The translations under genes and the position numbers were made by a program. Shown in pieces: positions 1 to 13,024 of a stretch of 64,000 nucleotides of DNA. The DNA is taken from assembly GCF_000802245.2 (NCBI RefSeq), contig NZ_CP021080.1:2108001-2172000 (forward strand). The letters are read 5' to 3'. The notes under the pieces are model-generated. The model ran no database searches. It was not told where the DNA came from and saw only the letters and a program-made list of their open reading frames with translations. Within the stretch, counting starts at the first letter, position 1. Each line of letters starts with the position of its first letter. The DNA comes from Streptomyces pluripotens. GTDB taxonomy: Bacteria; Actinomycetota; Actinomycetes; Streptomycetales; Streptomycetaceae.

Positions 1-94
1 CCTTGGGCACGTCCAGGGTGACGTCGTCGAGGGCGGTGAGGCGGGAGTCGCCGTCGGGATAGGTGAGGGTGATACCGGTCAGATTCAGGCTCAT
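1..94 (-). CDS. ABC transporter ATP-binding protein, N-terminal fragment (cut by window edge)
   Basis: The first 31 codons of a gene that runs out of the window. They begin MSLNLTGITLTYPDG and continue with LTALDDVTLDVP, the usual opening strand pattern of an ABC ATPase. The Walker A motif would lie just outside the window. The ATG overlaps the stop of the upstream permease as ATGA, so the two are translationally coupled and probably form one exporter. The start of the protein is certain; the family rests on this short pattern and on the permease next to it. Confidence 0.75.
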   Translation of the reverse strand, partial: MSLNLTGITLTYPDGDSRLTALDDVTLDVPK

Positions 95-1179
95 CGGGCG
101 CTCCCCAGGGCGGTCAGCGGGTCGACGGAGGTGATGCGGCGGACGGACAGGCCGGCCCCGAGCGCGCCGAGCAGGATCATCACGACGGCCGGTACGAGGA
201 CGGTGGCGGGGGTGAGGAGGAACGGCACGGCGCTCTTCACGACGGCGGCGCCGAGACCTGCGGCGATCGCGGTACCGACGAGGGTGCCGCCGACGAGGAG
301 GACCACGGCCTGGCCGAGTGCGTCCTTGAGTAGTTGGGCGGTGGACGCGCCCAGAGCCTTGAGGACGGCGATGTCACCGCTGCGCTGAATGGTCCAGACG
401 GTGAAGAAGGCGCCGACGACCAGGGCGGAGATGGCGAACAGGAACCCGCGCATCAGTTGCAGCGAGCCGTTCTCGGACGTGTACGAGCCGATCGCGGACA
501 GCGAGTTGTCCTTCGAGACCGTCTTGGTGCCGATCGCCCGGTCGGCGGCGCTGACGTCAACGCCGGAGGCGGTGTTCAGCGCGATCACGGTCGCGGCCGG
601 GCCGGTGCCGCTGCCGGTGGGGGGTGCGGTCCGCTGCCAGACGTCAAGGCTCGTCCAGATGACCGGCGTGTGGGTGAAGAAGGCGTCGCCCTGCACGGCG
701 GCCACGGTCATCTTCTGCCCGGCCAGGGTGAAGGTGCCGCCCGGCTTGAGGCCGAGGTCGTCGGCTGCCGTGGTGGACAGCACCGCCGCGGATCCCTTGA
801 CGTCGCTGCCGTCCGGGGCCAGGCGGGAGCCGGGCCGGACGCCGAAGACGGAGACGCCGGCGCTCCTCTCCCCCGCGGTGGCCCTGGTGGTGCTGATGCC
901 CAGCGGTTCGGCACGAGTGACTCCGGGGACCTTGGCCCAGCGCTGCCACTGCTCGGCCGTGACGTTCGAGTTGGCGTACGACAGGTCCTGGCCCCTGCTG
1001 GGCGCGGCGAAGGCTATCCGGTCGGCCGGCAGGCCGGTGATGGCCGAGGTGTTCTGCCGGCCGAGGCCCGCAGTCAGTCCGGACAGCAGCCCGACCAGCA
1101 GGGTGATGAGCACGATGACGGTTCCCATCAGGGCGAACCGCCCTTTGGCGAATTTCAGATCTCTCCAGGCGACGAACAC
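91..1179 (-). CDS. FtsX/MacB-type ABC transporter permease
   Basis: A 362-residue membrane protein of the FtsX-like permease family, which moves lipids, peptides or drugs, or acts mechanically, with a partner ATPase. One helix lies near residues 15-38. A large extracytoplasmic domain (about 40-240) follows, then three helices at about 244-262, 290-313 and 317-341. The loop after helix 2 carries the family signature RSGDIAVLKALGAS. The gene is immediately upstream of the ATPase and overlaps it by 4 bp. It is divergent from a two-component system, a common arrangement in which the sensor controls the transporter. The substrate cannot be inferred. Confidence 0.9.
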   Translation of the reverse strand: MFVAWRDLKFAKGRFALMGTVIVLITLLVGLLSGLTAGLGRQNTSAITGLPADRIAFAAPSRGQDLSYANSNVTAEQWQRWAKVPGVTRAEPLGISTTRATAGERSAGVSVFGVRPGSRLAPDGSDVKGSAAVLSTTAADDLGLKPGGTFTLAGQKMTVAAVQGDAFFTHTPVIWTSLDVWQRTAPPTGSGTGPAATVIALNTASGVDVSAADRAIGTKTVSKDNSLSAIGSYTSENGSLQLMRGFLFAISALVVGAFFTVWTIQRSGDIAVLKALGASTAQLLKDALGQAVVLLVGGTLVGTAIAAGLGAAVVKSAVPFLLTPATVLVPAVVMILLGALGAGLSVRRITSVDPLTALGSAR

Positions 1180-1350
1180 CTTCGGTCTGCCCCTTCACGG
1201 TGGTGGATGCGGTATGCCCCCAGCGTCGCCGCCGGCTGCCCGCGCGGGCATCTGGCAGGGGACGGCACTTCGCAGGTCGAAAGGCGGCGCGCGGCTTGTA
1301 ACTTTCGACGGAGGCCCGGGTGCGGCTCGGTTCCTTAGGCTTGAGGGACT

Positions 1351-2565
1351 GTGAACACCGCTGCTCCTGCACTGACCCCGACGACCCGGGCCCTGTCCTG
1401 GTGCCTGCACCTGATGGTCGTCGCCCTCCTCGCGCTGGCCGCCGGCCGGGCCGTGGCCGACGGCCGCCCGCACGCCGCGGCGACCGTCGCCGTCGCCGTG
1501 GTGTGCGGGCTGGTGTACGCGGTCGGACCGCTGCTGCCCGGCATCCGCCGTGACCGGCGGGCCGCTGCCTGGTGGCTGGCTGCCGTCGGCGCGGTGTGGC
1601 TGGCGTTGCTGGTCCTGACCCCCGACGGGGTGTGGCTCGCCTTCCCCCTGTACTTCCTCCAGCTCCATCTGCTGCCGCGCCCGGCCGGCCTGGCCTCCGT
1701 GGCGGTGACCGCGCTCGCGGCGATCACCGCGTTCGCCGTCCACCAGGGCTCCTTCGGTGCGGCCATGGCGATCGGCCCGGCGATCGGAGCCGCCGTCGCG
1801 GTCGCCGTGGTGTGGGGGTACCAGGCCCTCTACCGGGAGAGCGAACAGCGCAGGCGGCTGATCGAGGAGCTGACCGCCACCCGCGCGGACCTGGCCGAGG
1901 CCCAACACACCGCCGGGGTGCTGGCCGAACGCGAACGCCTCGCCCGCGAGATCCACGACACCCTCGCCCAGGGCCTGTCCAGCATCCAGTTGCTGCTGAC
2001 CGCCGCCGAACGGGCACTGCCCGGCGCACCGGAGAACGGTGCCCGCTACATCGGCCAGGCCCGCCAGGCCGCGGTCGACAATCTCGCCGAGGCCCGCCGG
2101 TTCGTCGCCGCCCTCGCCCCGCCCGCGCTGGAGGGCACCACCCTGGCCGGTGCCCTGGAGCGCCTGTGCGCCACCACCAGTGCGCGGCACCGGCTCATCG
2201 CCCGCTTCCACCTCAGCGGCGATCCGGTGTCCCTGCCCACCGCGCACGAAGTCGCCCTGCTGCGCGTCGCCCAGTCCGCCCTCGCCAACACGGTGCGCCA
2301 CGCGGGGGCCACCACCGTCGACGTCACCCTCAGCCACCTCGGCGACCGGGTGGCGCTCGATGTCGTGGACGACGGCACCGGTTTCGACCCCGCCGGGCTG
2401 CCCGCGCCCGACCCGGAGACCGGCGGTTTCGGCCTGGCCGCCATGCGCGCCCGGCTCCGTGCGCTCGGCGGCACCCTGACCGTCGACTCCGCTCCCGGTC
2501 AGGGCACCGCCCTGGCCGCCAGGCTCCCGCTCAACCCGCCCGCCGAGACCGAGGCCCGCCCGTGA
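1351..2565 (+). CDS. NarL-family sensor histidine kinase
   Basis: A 404-residue membrane sensor kinase with a GTG start. The first 160 residues contain several hydrophobic segments and no large extracellular domain. A HisKA_3 dimerisation helix follows with the phospho-acceptor His202 in [13 protein letters not shown]. Next is a HATPase domain with an N-box Asn near 313 (ANTVRHAG), a G1 box DDGTGFDP and a [12 protein letters not shown] lid. Its stop overlaps the GTG of the response regulator by 4 bp. It is divergent from the ABC exporter, so the pair probably responds to envelope or drug stress and controls that exporter. This is inferred from context only. Confidence 0.93.
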   Translation: MNTAAPALTPTTRALSWCLHLMVVALLALAAGRAVADGRPHAAATVAVAVVCGLVYAVGPLLPGIRRDRRAAAWWLAAVGAVWLALLVLTPDGVWLAFPLYFLQLHLLPRPAGLASVAVTALAAITAFAVHQGSFGAAMAIGPAIGAAVAVAVVWGYQALYRESEQRRRLIEELTATRADLAEAQHTAGVLAERERLAREIHDTLAQGLSSIQLLLTAAERALPGAPENGARYIGQARQAAVDNLAEARRFVAALAPPALEGTTLAGALERLCATTSARHRLIARFHLSGDPVSLPTAHEVALLRVAQSALANTVRHAGATTVDVTLSHLGDRVALDVVDDGTGFDPAGLPAPDPETGGFGLAAMRARLRALGGTLTVDSAPGQGTALAARLPLNPPAETEARP

Positions 2566-3197
2566 CTGACACCCCCATCCGTCTTCTCGTCGCCGACGAC
2601 CATCCCGTGGTGCGGGCAGGGCTGCGCGCCGTCCTGGAGACCGAACCCGGCTTGGTCGTGGTGGCCGAGGCCGCGACCGCCGAGGACGCCGTCGCGCGTG
2701 CCGCCGCGGGCGACATCGACGTCGTCCTGATGGACCTGCAGTTCGGCAGGGGGATGGGCGGTGCGGAGGCCACCGCCCAGATCACCGCCCGGCCGGGCGC
2801 CCCCCGAGTTCTGATCGTCACCACCTACGACTCCGACGCCGACACCCTCCCGGCCATCGAGGCCGGCGCCACCGGGTATCTCCTCAAGGACGCCCCACCC
2901 GAGGACCTGGCCGCCGCAGTGCGCACCGCCGCCGCCGGACGCACCACCTTGGCCCCGGCAGTAGCCGACCGGCTGATGAACCGGTTGCGCGACCCCGGCA
3001 CCGCACTGACCCGGCGGGAGACGGAAGTCCTCGCCCTGGTCGCAGCGGGCCTGTCCAACCAGGCCATCGGCCGGCAGCTCCACCTCACCGAGGGCACCGT
3101 CAAGTCGCATCTGGCCCGCATCTACGCCAAGCTCGGCGTCGACTCGCGCACTGCCGCCGTTGCCACCGCCACCGACCTGGGGCTGATCCGGCGCTGA
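2562..3197 (+). CDS. NarL/LuxR-type response regulator
   Basis: A 211-residue DNA-binding regulator. The GTG start overlaps the kinase stop (GTGA). The receiver domain has an acidic pair at Asp12-Asp13 and the phospho-acceptor Asp58 in VVLMDLQFG. The C-terminal LuxR helix-turn-helix (about 147-205) begins [15 protein letters not shown] and contains the recognition helix [12 protein letters not shown]. Length and layout are standard for the family. It is the cognate partner of the upstream kinase; the likely target is the divergent exporter promoter in the 171-bp gap 1180-1350. Confidence 0.94.
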   Translation: MTDTPIRLLVADDHPVVRAGLRAVLETEPGLVVVAEAATAEDAVARAAAGDIDVVLMDLQFGRGMGGAEATAQITARPGAPRVLIVTTYDSDADTLPAIEAGATGYLLKDAPPEDLAAAVRTAAAGRTTLAPAVADRLMNRLRDPGTALTRRETEVLALVAAGLSNQAIGRQLHLTEGTVKSHLARIYAKLGVDSRTAAVATATDLGLIRR

Positions 3198-3263
3198 CCG
3201 GAGGACCGTCGGTGGTCCGGGCGCCGATCGGGGAGGAACCGGACCGTGGCCGCGGGGCCTGCG

Positions 3264-3959
3264 TCAGGACGGTGTGCGGGCCGCGGCCAGCAGCCTGCTC
3301 ACCTCGTCGGCGCAGATGGTCAGGGCGGCGCCGACGGTGGTGAGGGCGTCACGTTCGGCCGGGGTGTAGGGGCCGTCGGCGAGGGCGATGCGGGCGGCCT
3401 GCAGCAACAGGGACTCCCGGCCGACCGGTGCCAAGTGCGGGGCGAGCGGGTCCAGGGCCTCGTGCAGCTCTATGGTCAGGCTCGCCCCGCACGGCCCGCC
3501 CAGGACCCGCCCGGTGTCGGCGGCGACGGCGTCGACCAGCGCGGCAAGCTGGTCCTCGGTGCAGCCGTCGAAGCCGGCCGCGCGCACCAGGGCGGCGGCC
3601 GTCTCCAGGGTCGTACGGGAACAGGTGCCTCCGGCGGCGAGCACGGCCAGGGCGATGGTGTGCACGGCGTCTCGGAGCAGTGCCGAGAAGCGCCGGGTGG
3701 TGGGGTGGTCGAGGACATCGGTGGCGTAGTGGTGCCGGCAGGCCGCGCACTCCACGACCGGCCCGGTCGCCCCGCGCGGCAGCACGGGCAGGCCGAGCAG
3801 GGTGAGGCGGCGGCGCCCGGTGAGCCGCTGATAGTTGCGGTCGCCACCGCAGCCGGGGCAGAAGAACTCGCCGTCTCCCACGGGTGTCCATGCGGTGCGG
3901 GTGCCCAGGATGCGCACAGCCCTGGTGACACGGCCGTCTCGTCCCCGTACTGGCAGCAC
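3264..3959 (-). CDS. Zinc-ribbon / TerB-like tellurite-resistance family protein
   Basis: A 231-residue protein. I chose the GTG start at 3959 because a perfect GGAGGT lies 5 nt upstream; the frame stays open further upstream without a better signal. The N-terminal part has two CxxC pairs (FFCPGCGGD and VECAACRHHY) that make a zinc ribbon. The helical C-terminal part, about 100-230, resembles the TerB/DUF533 fold, with an acidic residue pattern and an ADGPYTPAERDAL segment. Other ter genes are absent nearby, so tellurite resistance should not be assumed. An inverted repeat lies just upstream (4001-4019). The exact role is unknown. Confidence 0.75.
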   Translation of the reverse strand: MLPVRGRDGRVTRAVRILGTRTAWTPVGDGEFFCPGCGGDRNYQRLTGRRRLTLLGLPVLPRGATGPVVECAACRHHYATDVLDHPTTRRFSALLRDAVHTIALAVLAAGGTCSRTTLETAAALVRAAGFDGCTEDQLAALVDAVAADTGRVLGGPCGASLTIELHEALDPLAPHLAPVGRESLLLQAARIALADGPYTPAERDALTTVGAALTICADEVSRLLAAARTPS

Positions 3960-4000
3960 GTCGCACCTCCGTAACCGCGCGGCAACATCGCCGTGCTGGC

Positions 4001-4032
4001 GTGATGTTAGCCACATCACGGACGTGACGTCA
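4001..4032. promoter_or_regulatory. Inverted repeats upstream of the TerB-like gene
   Basis: GTGATGT and ACATCAC form 7-bp arms around a 5-bp spacer at 4001-4019, about 42 bp before the GTG of the TerB-like gene. A second perfect palindrome TGACGTCA lies at 4025-4032. They are placed as an operator would be for that gene. No regulator is known for it; this is a candidate only. Confidence 0.35.
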
Positions 4033-4086
4033 GTACCCCGAACGAGACCCATCTGTGACCTGATCGGCCCTATGGCCGGGAAGCGG

Positions 4087-4124
4087 CGGTGCCCCGGCTG
4101 CCGCATGCGGCAGCCGGGGCACCG
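4087..4124. terminator. Perfect 19-bp-arm palindrome, likely leuA terminator
   Basis: A perfect palindrome of 38 bp centred on GCATGC, 19 nt beyond the leuA stop. There is no T-run, as is common for Streptomyces transcript ends. Because it is symmetric it could act in both directions, but no gene converges on it from the left: the TerB-like gene reads away from it. It is therefore best read as the leuA transcript end. Confidence 0.75.
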
Positions 4125-4142
4125 AAACACCCGGTCGGAGCG

Positions 4143-5992
<1,850 letters not shown>

Positions 5993-6133
5993 GATGTCCC
6001 GCATGGTAGCCGAGCCGCACCGGCCGCGAGGGTCCGTATCAGTATGCGGGACCGTAAGAAACAATGGAGCGAAACAGACAAAAGAGTGCGTCATGCCACT
6101 TCGACTACGGAGAGCAAGGCGAACACCCCCGTA

Positions 6134-6184
6134 TTGTCACCGTATTTCACCAATCACGGTTGCGGGTAGTGACAACAGTGTCAC
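6134..6184. promoter_or_regulatory. TGTCAC/GTGACA operator cluster before the M4 protease
   Basis: Three copies of the same hexamer lie upstream of the protease: TGTCAC at 6135-6140, GTGACA at 6169-6174 and TGTCAC at 6179-6184. The last two form a palindrome with a 4-bp spacer. Adding the first gives 7-bp arms TTGTCAC/GTGACAA 28 bp apart. The cluster ends 8-20 bp before the possible start codons, so a bound repressor would block initiation. The binding protein is unknown. Confidence 0.4.
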
Positions 6185-6204
6185 ACGGTGCAATGGTGCC
6201 GGAC

Positions 6205-7272
6205 ATGACGACCAACGGGGGCTTCCAGCCCGTCTTCTGCACGATCGTGCCGCCGCACGTCCTCGACAAGCTCGCCCAGGCCGAGGACCCCGCGCTGTCC
6301 GGACCGGCCCGCCGGTCCCTGGAACACGACGCCTACCAGCGCACCCGCCGCAGCCTGACCACGGTCCTCGGCGTACCCGCCGTCACCCCGCCCGCCGGCG
6401 CCGCAGACCAGCCGCACCGCACCATCTACGACGCCCACCACGCACAGGACCTCCCCGGCACGCAGGTCCGCACGGAGGGCGCCGAACCGGTCTCCGACGC
6501 CACCGTCAACCGCGCCTACGCGGGACTCGGTGCCACCTTCGAGCTGTACCTCACGGCGTACGGCCGACACTCCATCGATGACGACGGGCTGCCGCTGGAC
6601 GCCACCGTGCACTTCGGCGAGGGCTACGACAACGCCTTCTGGAACGGCGAGCAGATGGTGTTCGGTGACGGCGACGGCGAGATCTTCCTCGACTTCACCA
6701 TCCCGGTCGACGTCATCGGCCACGAGCTGACCCACGGCGTCACCCAGCACACCGCGAACCTGGAGTACTACGGCCAGTCCGGCGCCCTGAACGAATCGGT
6801 CTCCGACGTCTTCGGCTCGCTGATCAAGCAGTACACACTCGGCCAGACCGCTACCGAGGCCGACTGGCTGATCGGCGCGGGCCTGCTCGCGCCGCGCGTC
6901 ACCGGCACCGCGCTGCGCTCCATGAAGGCTCCGGGCACGGCGTACGACGACAGCACCCTCGGCAAGGACCCGCAGCCGGCGAGGATGGAGGACTACGTCC
7001 ACACCAACCGTGACAACGGCGGCGTGCACATCAACTCCGGCATCCCGAACCACGCCTTCTACCTGGTCGCCGCGGCCCTCGGCGGCCGTGCCTGGGAGAG
7101 GGCCGGGCAGATCTGGTACGACGTGCTCACCGGCGGCGACCTGGCGTCGGACGCGCTGTTCGCCGACTTCGCCACGCTGACGGTGCAGGTGGCCCGGGAG
7201 CGGTACGGCGCGGGCGACGAACTCCAGGCCGTGCAGAAGGCGTGGGAGCAGGTCGGGGTGCGGACGCTGTAG
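6205..7272 (+). CDS. M4 family metallopeptidase, protealysin-like
   Basis: A 355-residue zinc protease of the thermolysin family (start ATG at 6205; ATG at 6193 is the alternative). There is no signal peptide. Instead the protein opens with a short propeptide of the protealysin type, containing CTIVPPHVLDKLA. Zinc ligands are His173 and His177 in GHELTHG, and Glu197 in GALNESVSD, with the thermolysin spacing; Glu174 is the catalytic base. Protealysin-like enzymes are usually made in the cytoplasm. The next gene, 43 bp on, matches their inhibitor emfourin, which strongly supports this class. The role is unknown; in other bacteria such enzymes act on intracellular or host proteins. Confidence 0.92.
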   Translation: MTTNGGFQPVFCTIVPPHVLDKLAQAEDPALSGPARRSLEHDAYQRTRRSLTTVLGVPAVTPPAGAADQPHRTIYDAHHAQDLPGTQVRTEGAEPVSDATVNRAYAGLGATFELYLTAYGRHSIDDDGLPLDATVHFGEGYDNAFWNGEQMVFGDGDGEIFLDFTIPVDVIGHELTHGVTQHTANLEYYGQSGALNESVSDVFGSLIKQYTLGQTATEADWLIGAGLLAPRVTGTALRSMKAPGTAYDDSTLGKDPQPARMEDYVHTNRDNGGVHINSGIPNHAFYLVAAALGGRAWERAGQIWYDVLTGGDLASDALFADFATLTVQVARERYGAGDELQAVQKAWEQVGVRTL

Positions 7273-7315
7273 AGGCGTGCTTCCCCACCGGAGCTTTCCG
7301 TACTAGACAGGGCCC

Positions 7316-7582
7316 ATGCGTATCCAGGTACGGCGCACGGGCGGTTTCGCGGGCATCGAGCGCCGGGCCGAGGTGGACACCTCACCCCGGTCCGACGCCC
7401 CCGAGTGGCACACCCTGGCCGAACGCGTCCTCGCGTCCGGCCGGAGCACACCGCCCGACGGCGTCCCAGACGGTTTCCGGTACGAGATCACGGTGGACGG
7501 CCGCACGGTGTACGCGGCCGACCCCCTGCTGACCGACGCGGAGAGGGAGTTGGTGTCCCGTGTGCTGAAGGAGGGCGCCTAG
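7316..7582 (+). CDS. Emfourin-type inhibitor of protealysin-like protease
   Basis: An 88-residue soluble protein beginning MRIQVRRTGGFAGIER. That GGFAG-containing N terminus, the small size and the position directly after a protealysin-like gene match the emfourin family, slow-binding inhibitors of protealysin described in Serratia. No signal peptide or cysteine is present. It is probably co-transcribed with the protease (43-bp gap, no terminator seen) and keeps it silent inside the cell. Assignment is by family pattern and context. Confidence 0.8.
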   Translation: MRIQVRRTGGFAGIERRAEVDTSPRSDAPEWHTLAERVLASGRSTPPDGVPDGFRYEITVDGRTVYAADPLLTDAERELVSRVLKEGA

Positions 7583-7620
7583 GCCGCGGCAGGCGACGTT
7601 TGTGACGGGGCGAACGTTGC

Positions 7621-7700
7621 CTGTTGCGGCAACAGCGTGCGACAACGAGCAGCAACGCCCGTTTCCTGCAGAGGCGTTGACTCCCTTACCGCGGGTAAGG
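7621..7700. promoter_or_regulatory. Two palindromes upstream of the GH1 gene
   Basis: CTGTTGC-G-GCAACAG (7621-7635) and CCTTACC-GCG-GGTAAGG (7684-7700) are perfect inverted repeats. The second ends 11 nt before the GH1 start, and its right arm GGTAAGG is also the best ribosome-site candidate. A TTGACT at 7677-7682 could be a -35 box. The layout suggests an operator that closes both promoter and ribosome site. No regulator gene is adjacent. Confidence 0.45.
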
Positions 7701-7711
7701 ATGATCCGGCC

Positions 7712-9034
7712 ATGGCGACTGACACAGGCAGGGCGGCCCCATCGATCCCCCGCTTCCCGGACGGTTTCCTATGGGGTGTATCGACCTCGGCCCACCAGAT
7801 CGAAGGAGCCGCCCAGGAGCGCGAGCCTTCCGTGTGGGACGAGTTCACTTCCGAACCGGGACGGGTGAAGGACGGTTCGACGGCGGCGGTGGCCTGCGAC
7901 CACTACCACCGCTACCCCGAGGACGTGGCCCTCCTGGCCGACCTCGGCGTGGACGCGTACCGCTTCTCCATCTCCTGGCCCCGGGTGGACTCCCCCGGCG
8001 GCCTGGACTTCTACGACCGCCTGGTGGACGAGCTGTGCGCGGCAGGCGTGCGACCGGTGCCCACACTCTTCCACTGGGACCTGCCCGCCTCGCTGGACTG
8101 GCTCCAGCGGGACACGGCGGCGCGGTTCGCCGACTACGTCACCGTGGTGGCGGAGCGGCTCGGCGACCGCGTCGACAAGTGGATCACTCTCAACGAGCCC
8201 GCAGAGCACACCCTCCTCGGCCACGCTCTCGGCACCCACGCGCCCGGCAAACAACTGCTCTTCGACGCCCTCCCGGTCGCCCACCACCAGCTCCTCGCCC
8301 ATGGCCTCGCGGTACGGGCGCTGCGCGCGACCGGGGCTGCGGACATCGGCATCGCCAACTCCCACGGCCCCACCCGGCCAGCCTCTGTCGAACCGGCGGA
8401 CACGGAGGCGGCCGACTTCTACGACCTCCTGCTCAACCGACTGTTCGCCGAGCCGGTGATCCTCGGCCGCTACCCCGACGGCCTGGGCGAGTTGATGTCG
8501 AAAGACGTCGAGTCCGATCTGAAGGTCATCGCCGAGCCCCTCGACTGGTACGGCATCAACTACTACGCGCCGACCAGGGTCGGTGCCCCCAGGGACGGTG
8601 ACTCCGAGTACGGCGGAATGAGGATGCCCCCCGGGCTCCCCTTCTCGCTCCGGGAGATCGAGGGCGTCCCGGTGACCGACTTCGGCTGGCCGATCGTCCC
8701 CGAGGCCCTCACCGAGCTGCTGTGCGGCTTCCGGGAGCGCTACGGCGCACGTCTCCCGCCGATCATCATCACCGAGAACGGCTGCTCCGGCGAGGGCGTC
8801 GACGACCAGGGCCGCATCGCATACCTAGACGCCCACCTCCGCGCCCTACACACCGCGCTGGAGGCCGGCGTGGACGTACGCGGATATTTCGTGTGGTCGC
8901 TGATGGACAACTTCGAGTGGGCAGAGGGATATGCGCGCCGTTTCGGTCTGGTGCACGTGGACTACGAGACCCAGAAGCGCACGCCCAAGGCCTCCTACCA
9001 GTGGTTCCGCGACGTACTGCGGGCACAGCGGTGA
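7712..9034 (+). CDS. GH1 family beta-glucosidase
   Basis: A 440-residue glycoside hydrolase of family 1, which releases the non-reducing sugar from beta-glucosides such as cellobiose. It begins with the family opening FPDGFLWGVSTSAHQIEGA. The acid/base Glu162 is in ITLNEPAEH and the nucleophile Glu355 in IIITENGC. The conserved tail YFVWSLMDNFEWAEGY forms the aglycone side of the pocket. There is no signal peptide, so it acts on imported sugars in the cytoplasm. Length is normal. No sugar transporter or LacI-type regulator is beside it, unlike the ceb and similar loci. Confidence 0.94.
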   Translation: MATDTGRAAPSIPRFPDGFLWGVSTSAHQIEGAAQEREPSVWDEFTSEPGRVKDGSTAAVACDHYHRYPEDVALLADLGVDAYRFSISWPRVDSPGGLDFYDRLVDELCAAGVRPVPTLFHWDLPASLDWLQRDTAARFADYVTVVAERLGDRVDKWITLNEPAEHTLLGHALGTHAPGKQLLFDALPVAHHQLLAHGLAVRALRATGAADIGIANSHGPTRPASVEPADTEAADFYDLLLNRLFAEPVILGRYPDGLGELMSKDVESDLKVIAEPLDWYGINYYAPTRVGAPRDGDSEYGGMRMPPGLPFSLREIEGVPVTDFGWPIVPEALTELLCGFRERYGARLPPIIITENGCSGEGVDDQGRIAYLDAHLRALHTALEAGVDVRGYFVWSLMDNFEWAEGYARRFGLVHVDYETQKRTPKASYQWFRDVLRAQR

Positions 9035-9168
9035 CCCACGGCGGCGCCTTGGGGTGACGGCCGGGCCCGGGCGGCGCGGAACGGGGCCCGGGGCACCGGG
9101 TCCCGCGGGGGAACCCGGCCGCTGAGCGCGCACCCGGGTCCCGCTGCCGGCCGGACGGTGGCGGTCGG

Positions 9169-10122
9169 CTAGAACCCCAGCCGACGGAGCTGCTTCGGAT
9201 CGCGCTGCCAGTCCTTGGCGACCTTCACGTGCAGGTCCAGGAAGACGGGTGTGCCGAGCAGCGCTTCGATGTGCTTGCGGGACTTGATGCCGACGTCCTT
9301 CAGCCGCTTGCCCTTGGGGCCGATGATGATGCCCTTCTGGCTGGGCCGCTCGATGTAGACGTTGGCGTGGATGTCCAGGAGGGGACGGTCGGCAGGGCGG
9401 TCCTCGCGCGGGAGCATCTCCTCCACGACCACCGCGATGGAGTGCGGCAGCTCGTCCCGTACGCCCTCCAGTGCGGCCTCGCGGATCAGCTCGGCCACCA
9501 TCACCTGCTCGGGCTCGTCCGTCAGGTCGCCCTCGGGGTAGAGGGCGGGGCCCTCGGGGAGCAGCGGGACGAGCAGGTCGGCCAGGAGACCGACCTGCCG
9601 GGAGCCCACCGCCGAGACCGGCACAATCTCCGCCCACTCGATGCCCAGCTCCTTGCCCAACTGGTCGATGGCGATCAGTTGCTCGGCGAGGGCCTTGGAG
9701 TCGACGAGGTCGGTCTTGGTGACGACGGCGACCTTGGGGGTCTTCCTGATTCCGGCCAGTTCCTTGGCGATGAAGCGGTCACCGGGGCCGATCTTCTGGT
9801 CGGCGGGCAGGCAGAAACCGATCACGTCGACCTCGGCCCAGGTGGTGCGGACGACGTCGTTCAGGCGCTCGCCGAGCAGGGTGCGCGGCTTGTGCAGGCC
9901 TGGGGTGTCGACCAGGATCAGCTGGGCGTCGGGGCGGTGGACGATGCCCCGCACCGTGTGCCGGGTGGTCTGCGGGCGGTTGGAGGTGATCGCCACCTTC
10001 TGCCCGACCAGAGCGTTCGTGAGGGTGGACTTGCCCGCGTTGGGGCGGCCCACGAAGCAGGCGAAGCCGGCACGGTGGACGGTCTCGGCCGGCCGCCCGG
10101 ATGACTGGGTGCGAACGCTCAT
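9169..10122 (-). CDS. era: GTPase Era
   Basis: A 317-residue GTPase that binds the 3' end of 16S rRNA and assists 30S maturation. G1 is GRPNAGKST, G3 is DTPGLHKP and G4 is TKTD. The C-terminal KH domain carries IIIGPKGKRLKDVG. I chose ATG 10122 because AGGGAG lies about 10 nt upstream; ATG 10131 would have the site almost on top of it. In related genomes era follows the phoH-ybeY-corC-cdd genes. Here it is cut off from them by about 5 kb of other genes and must have its own promoter. Confidence 0.96.
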   Translation of the reverse strand: MSVRTQSSGRPAETVHRAGFACFVGRPNAGKSTLTNALVGQKVAITSNRPQTTRHTVRGIVHRPDAQLILVDTPGLHKPRTLLGERLNDVVRTTWAEVDVIGFCLPADQKIGPGDRFIAKELAGIRKTPKVAVVTKTDLVDSKALAEQLIAIDQLGKELGIEWAEIVPVSAVGSRQVGLLADLLVPLLPEGPALYPEGDLTDEPEQVMVAELIREAALEGVRDELPHSIAVVVEEMLPREDRPADRPLLDIHANVYIERPSQKGIIIGPKGKRLKDVGIKSRKHIEALLGTPVFLDLHVKVAKDWQRDPKQLRRLGF

Positions 10123-10195
10123 GCCGCCCATTCTCCCTGATCCACGAACCCCTGCCGCACCAGTGGCGGTCACCGACCCACACCGTGAGCTGCCG

Positions 10196-10249
10196 GAAAC
10201 CTGTTCGCAACGAAACGTCACGGAAACACAACCGTACGCGACCGGAAAC
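10196..10249 (+). promoter_or_regulatory. GlnR-like operator upstream of amtB
   Basis: Half-sites occur on an exact 11-bp period: GAAAC at 10212, GAAAC at 10223, GTACG at 10234 and GAAAC at 10245. Another GAAAC lies at 10196 and GCAAC at 10207, also 11 bp apart. The Streptomyces GlnR box is GTnAC-n6-GAAAC repeated with this same period, so the match is good apart from the imperfect GTnAC sites. It lies about 50-100 bp before the amtB start, where GlnR activates nitrogen-scavenging genes. Confidence 0.65.
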
Positions 10250-10297
10250 GCGTGCCGGTGACCCTCTGTCCAGCCCCCGGCCCCGTTGGAGACGCAC

Positions 10298-12892
<2,595 letters not shown>

Positions 12893-13024
12893 GGGTGCGG
12901 ACCCCCGTGGGCTCGGGGTGGCGACGGGAAGGACGGTGGGTCGGGGGGTGGCCGTTGGTGGCGGTCGGGCGGGTGCGGCCCCGGTCGCAATGGGTGGGGC
13001 GCCCGGCCACCGTCGGGGTGCGGG

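Noticed and set aside
3264..3959. Tellurite resistance locus
   Set aside because: Only a TerB-like domain with a zinc ribbon is present; terD, terC and other ter genes are absent around it.
9035..9168. Terminator between the GH1 gene and era
   Set aside because: The gap has several GC-rich partial hairpins but no single convincing stem.
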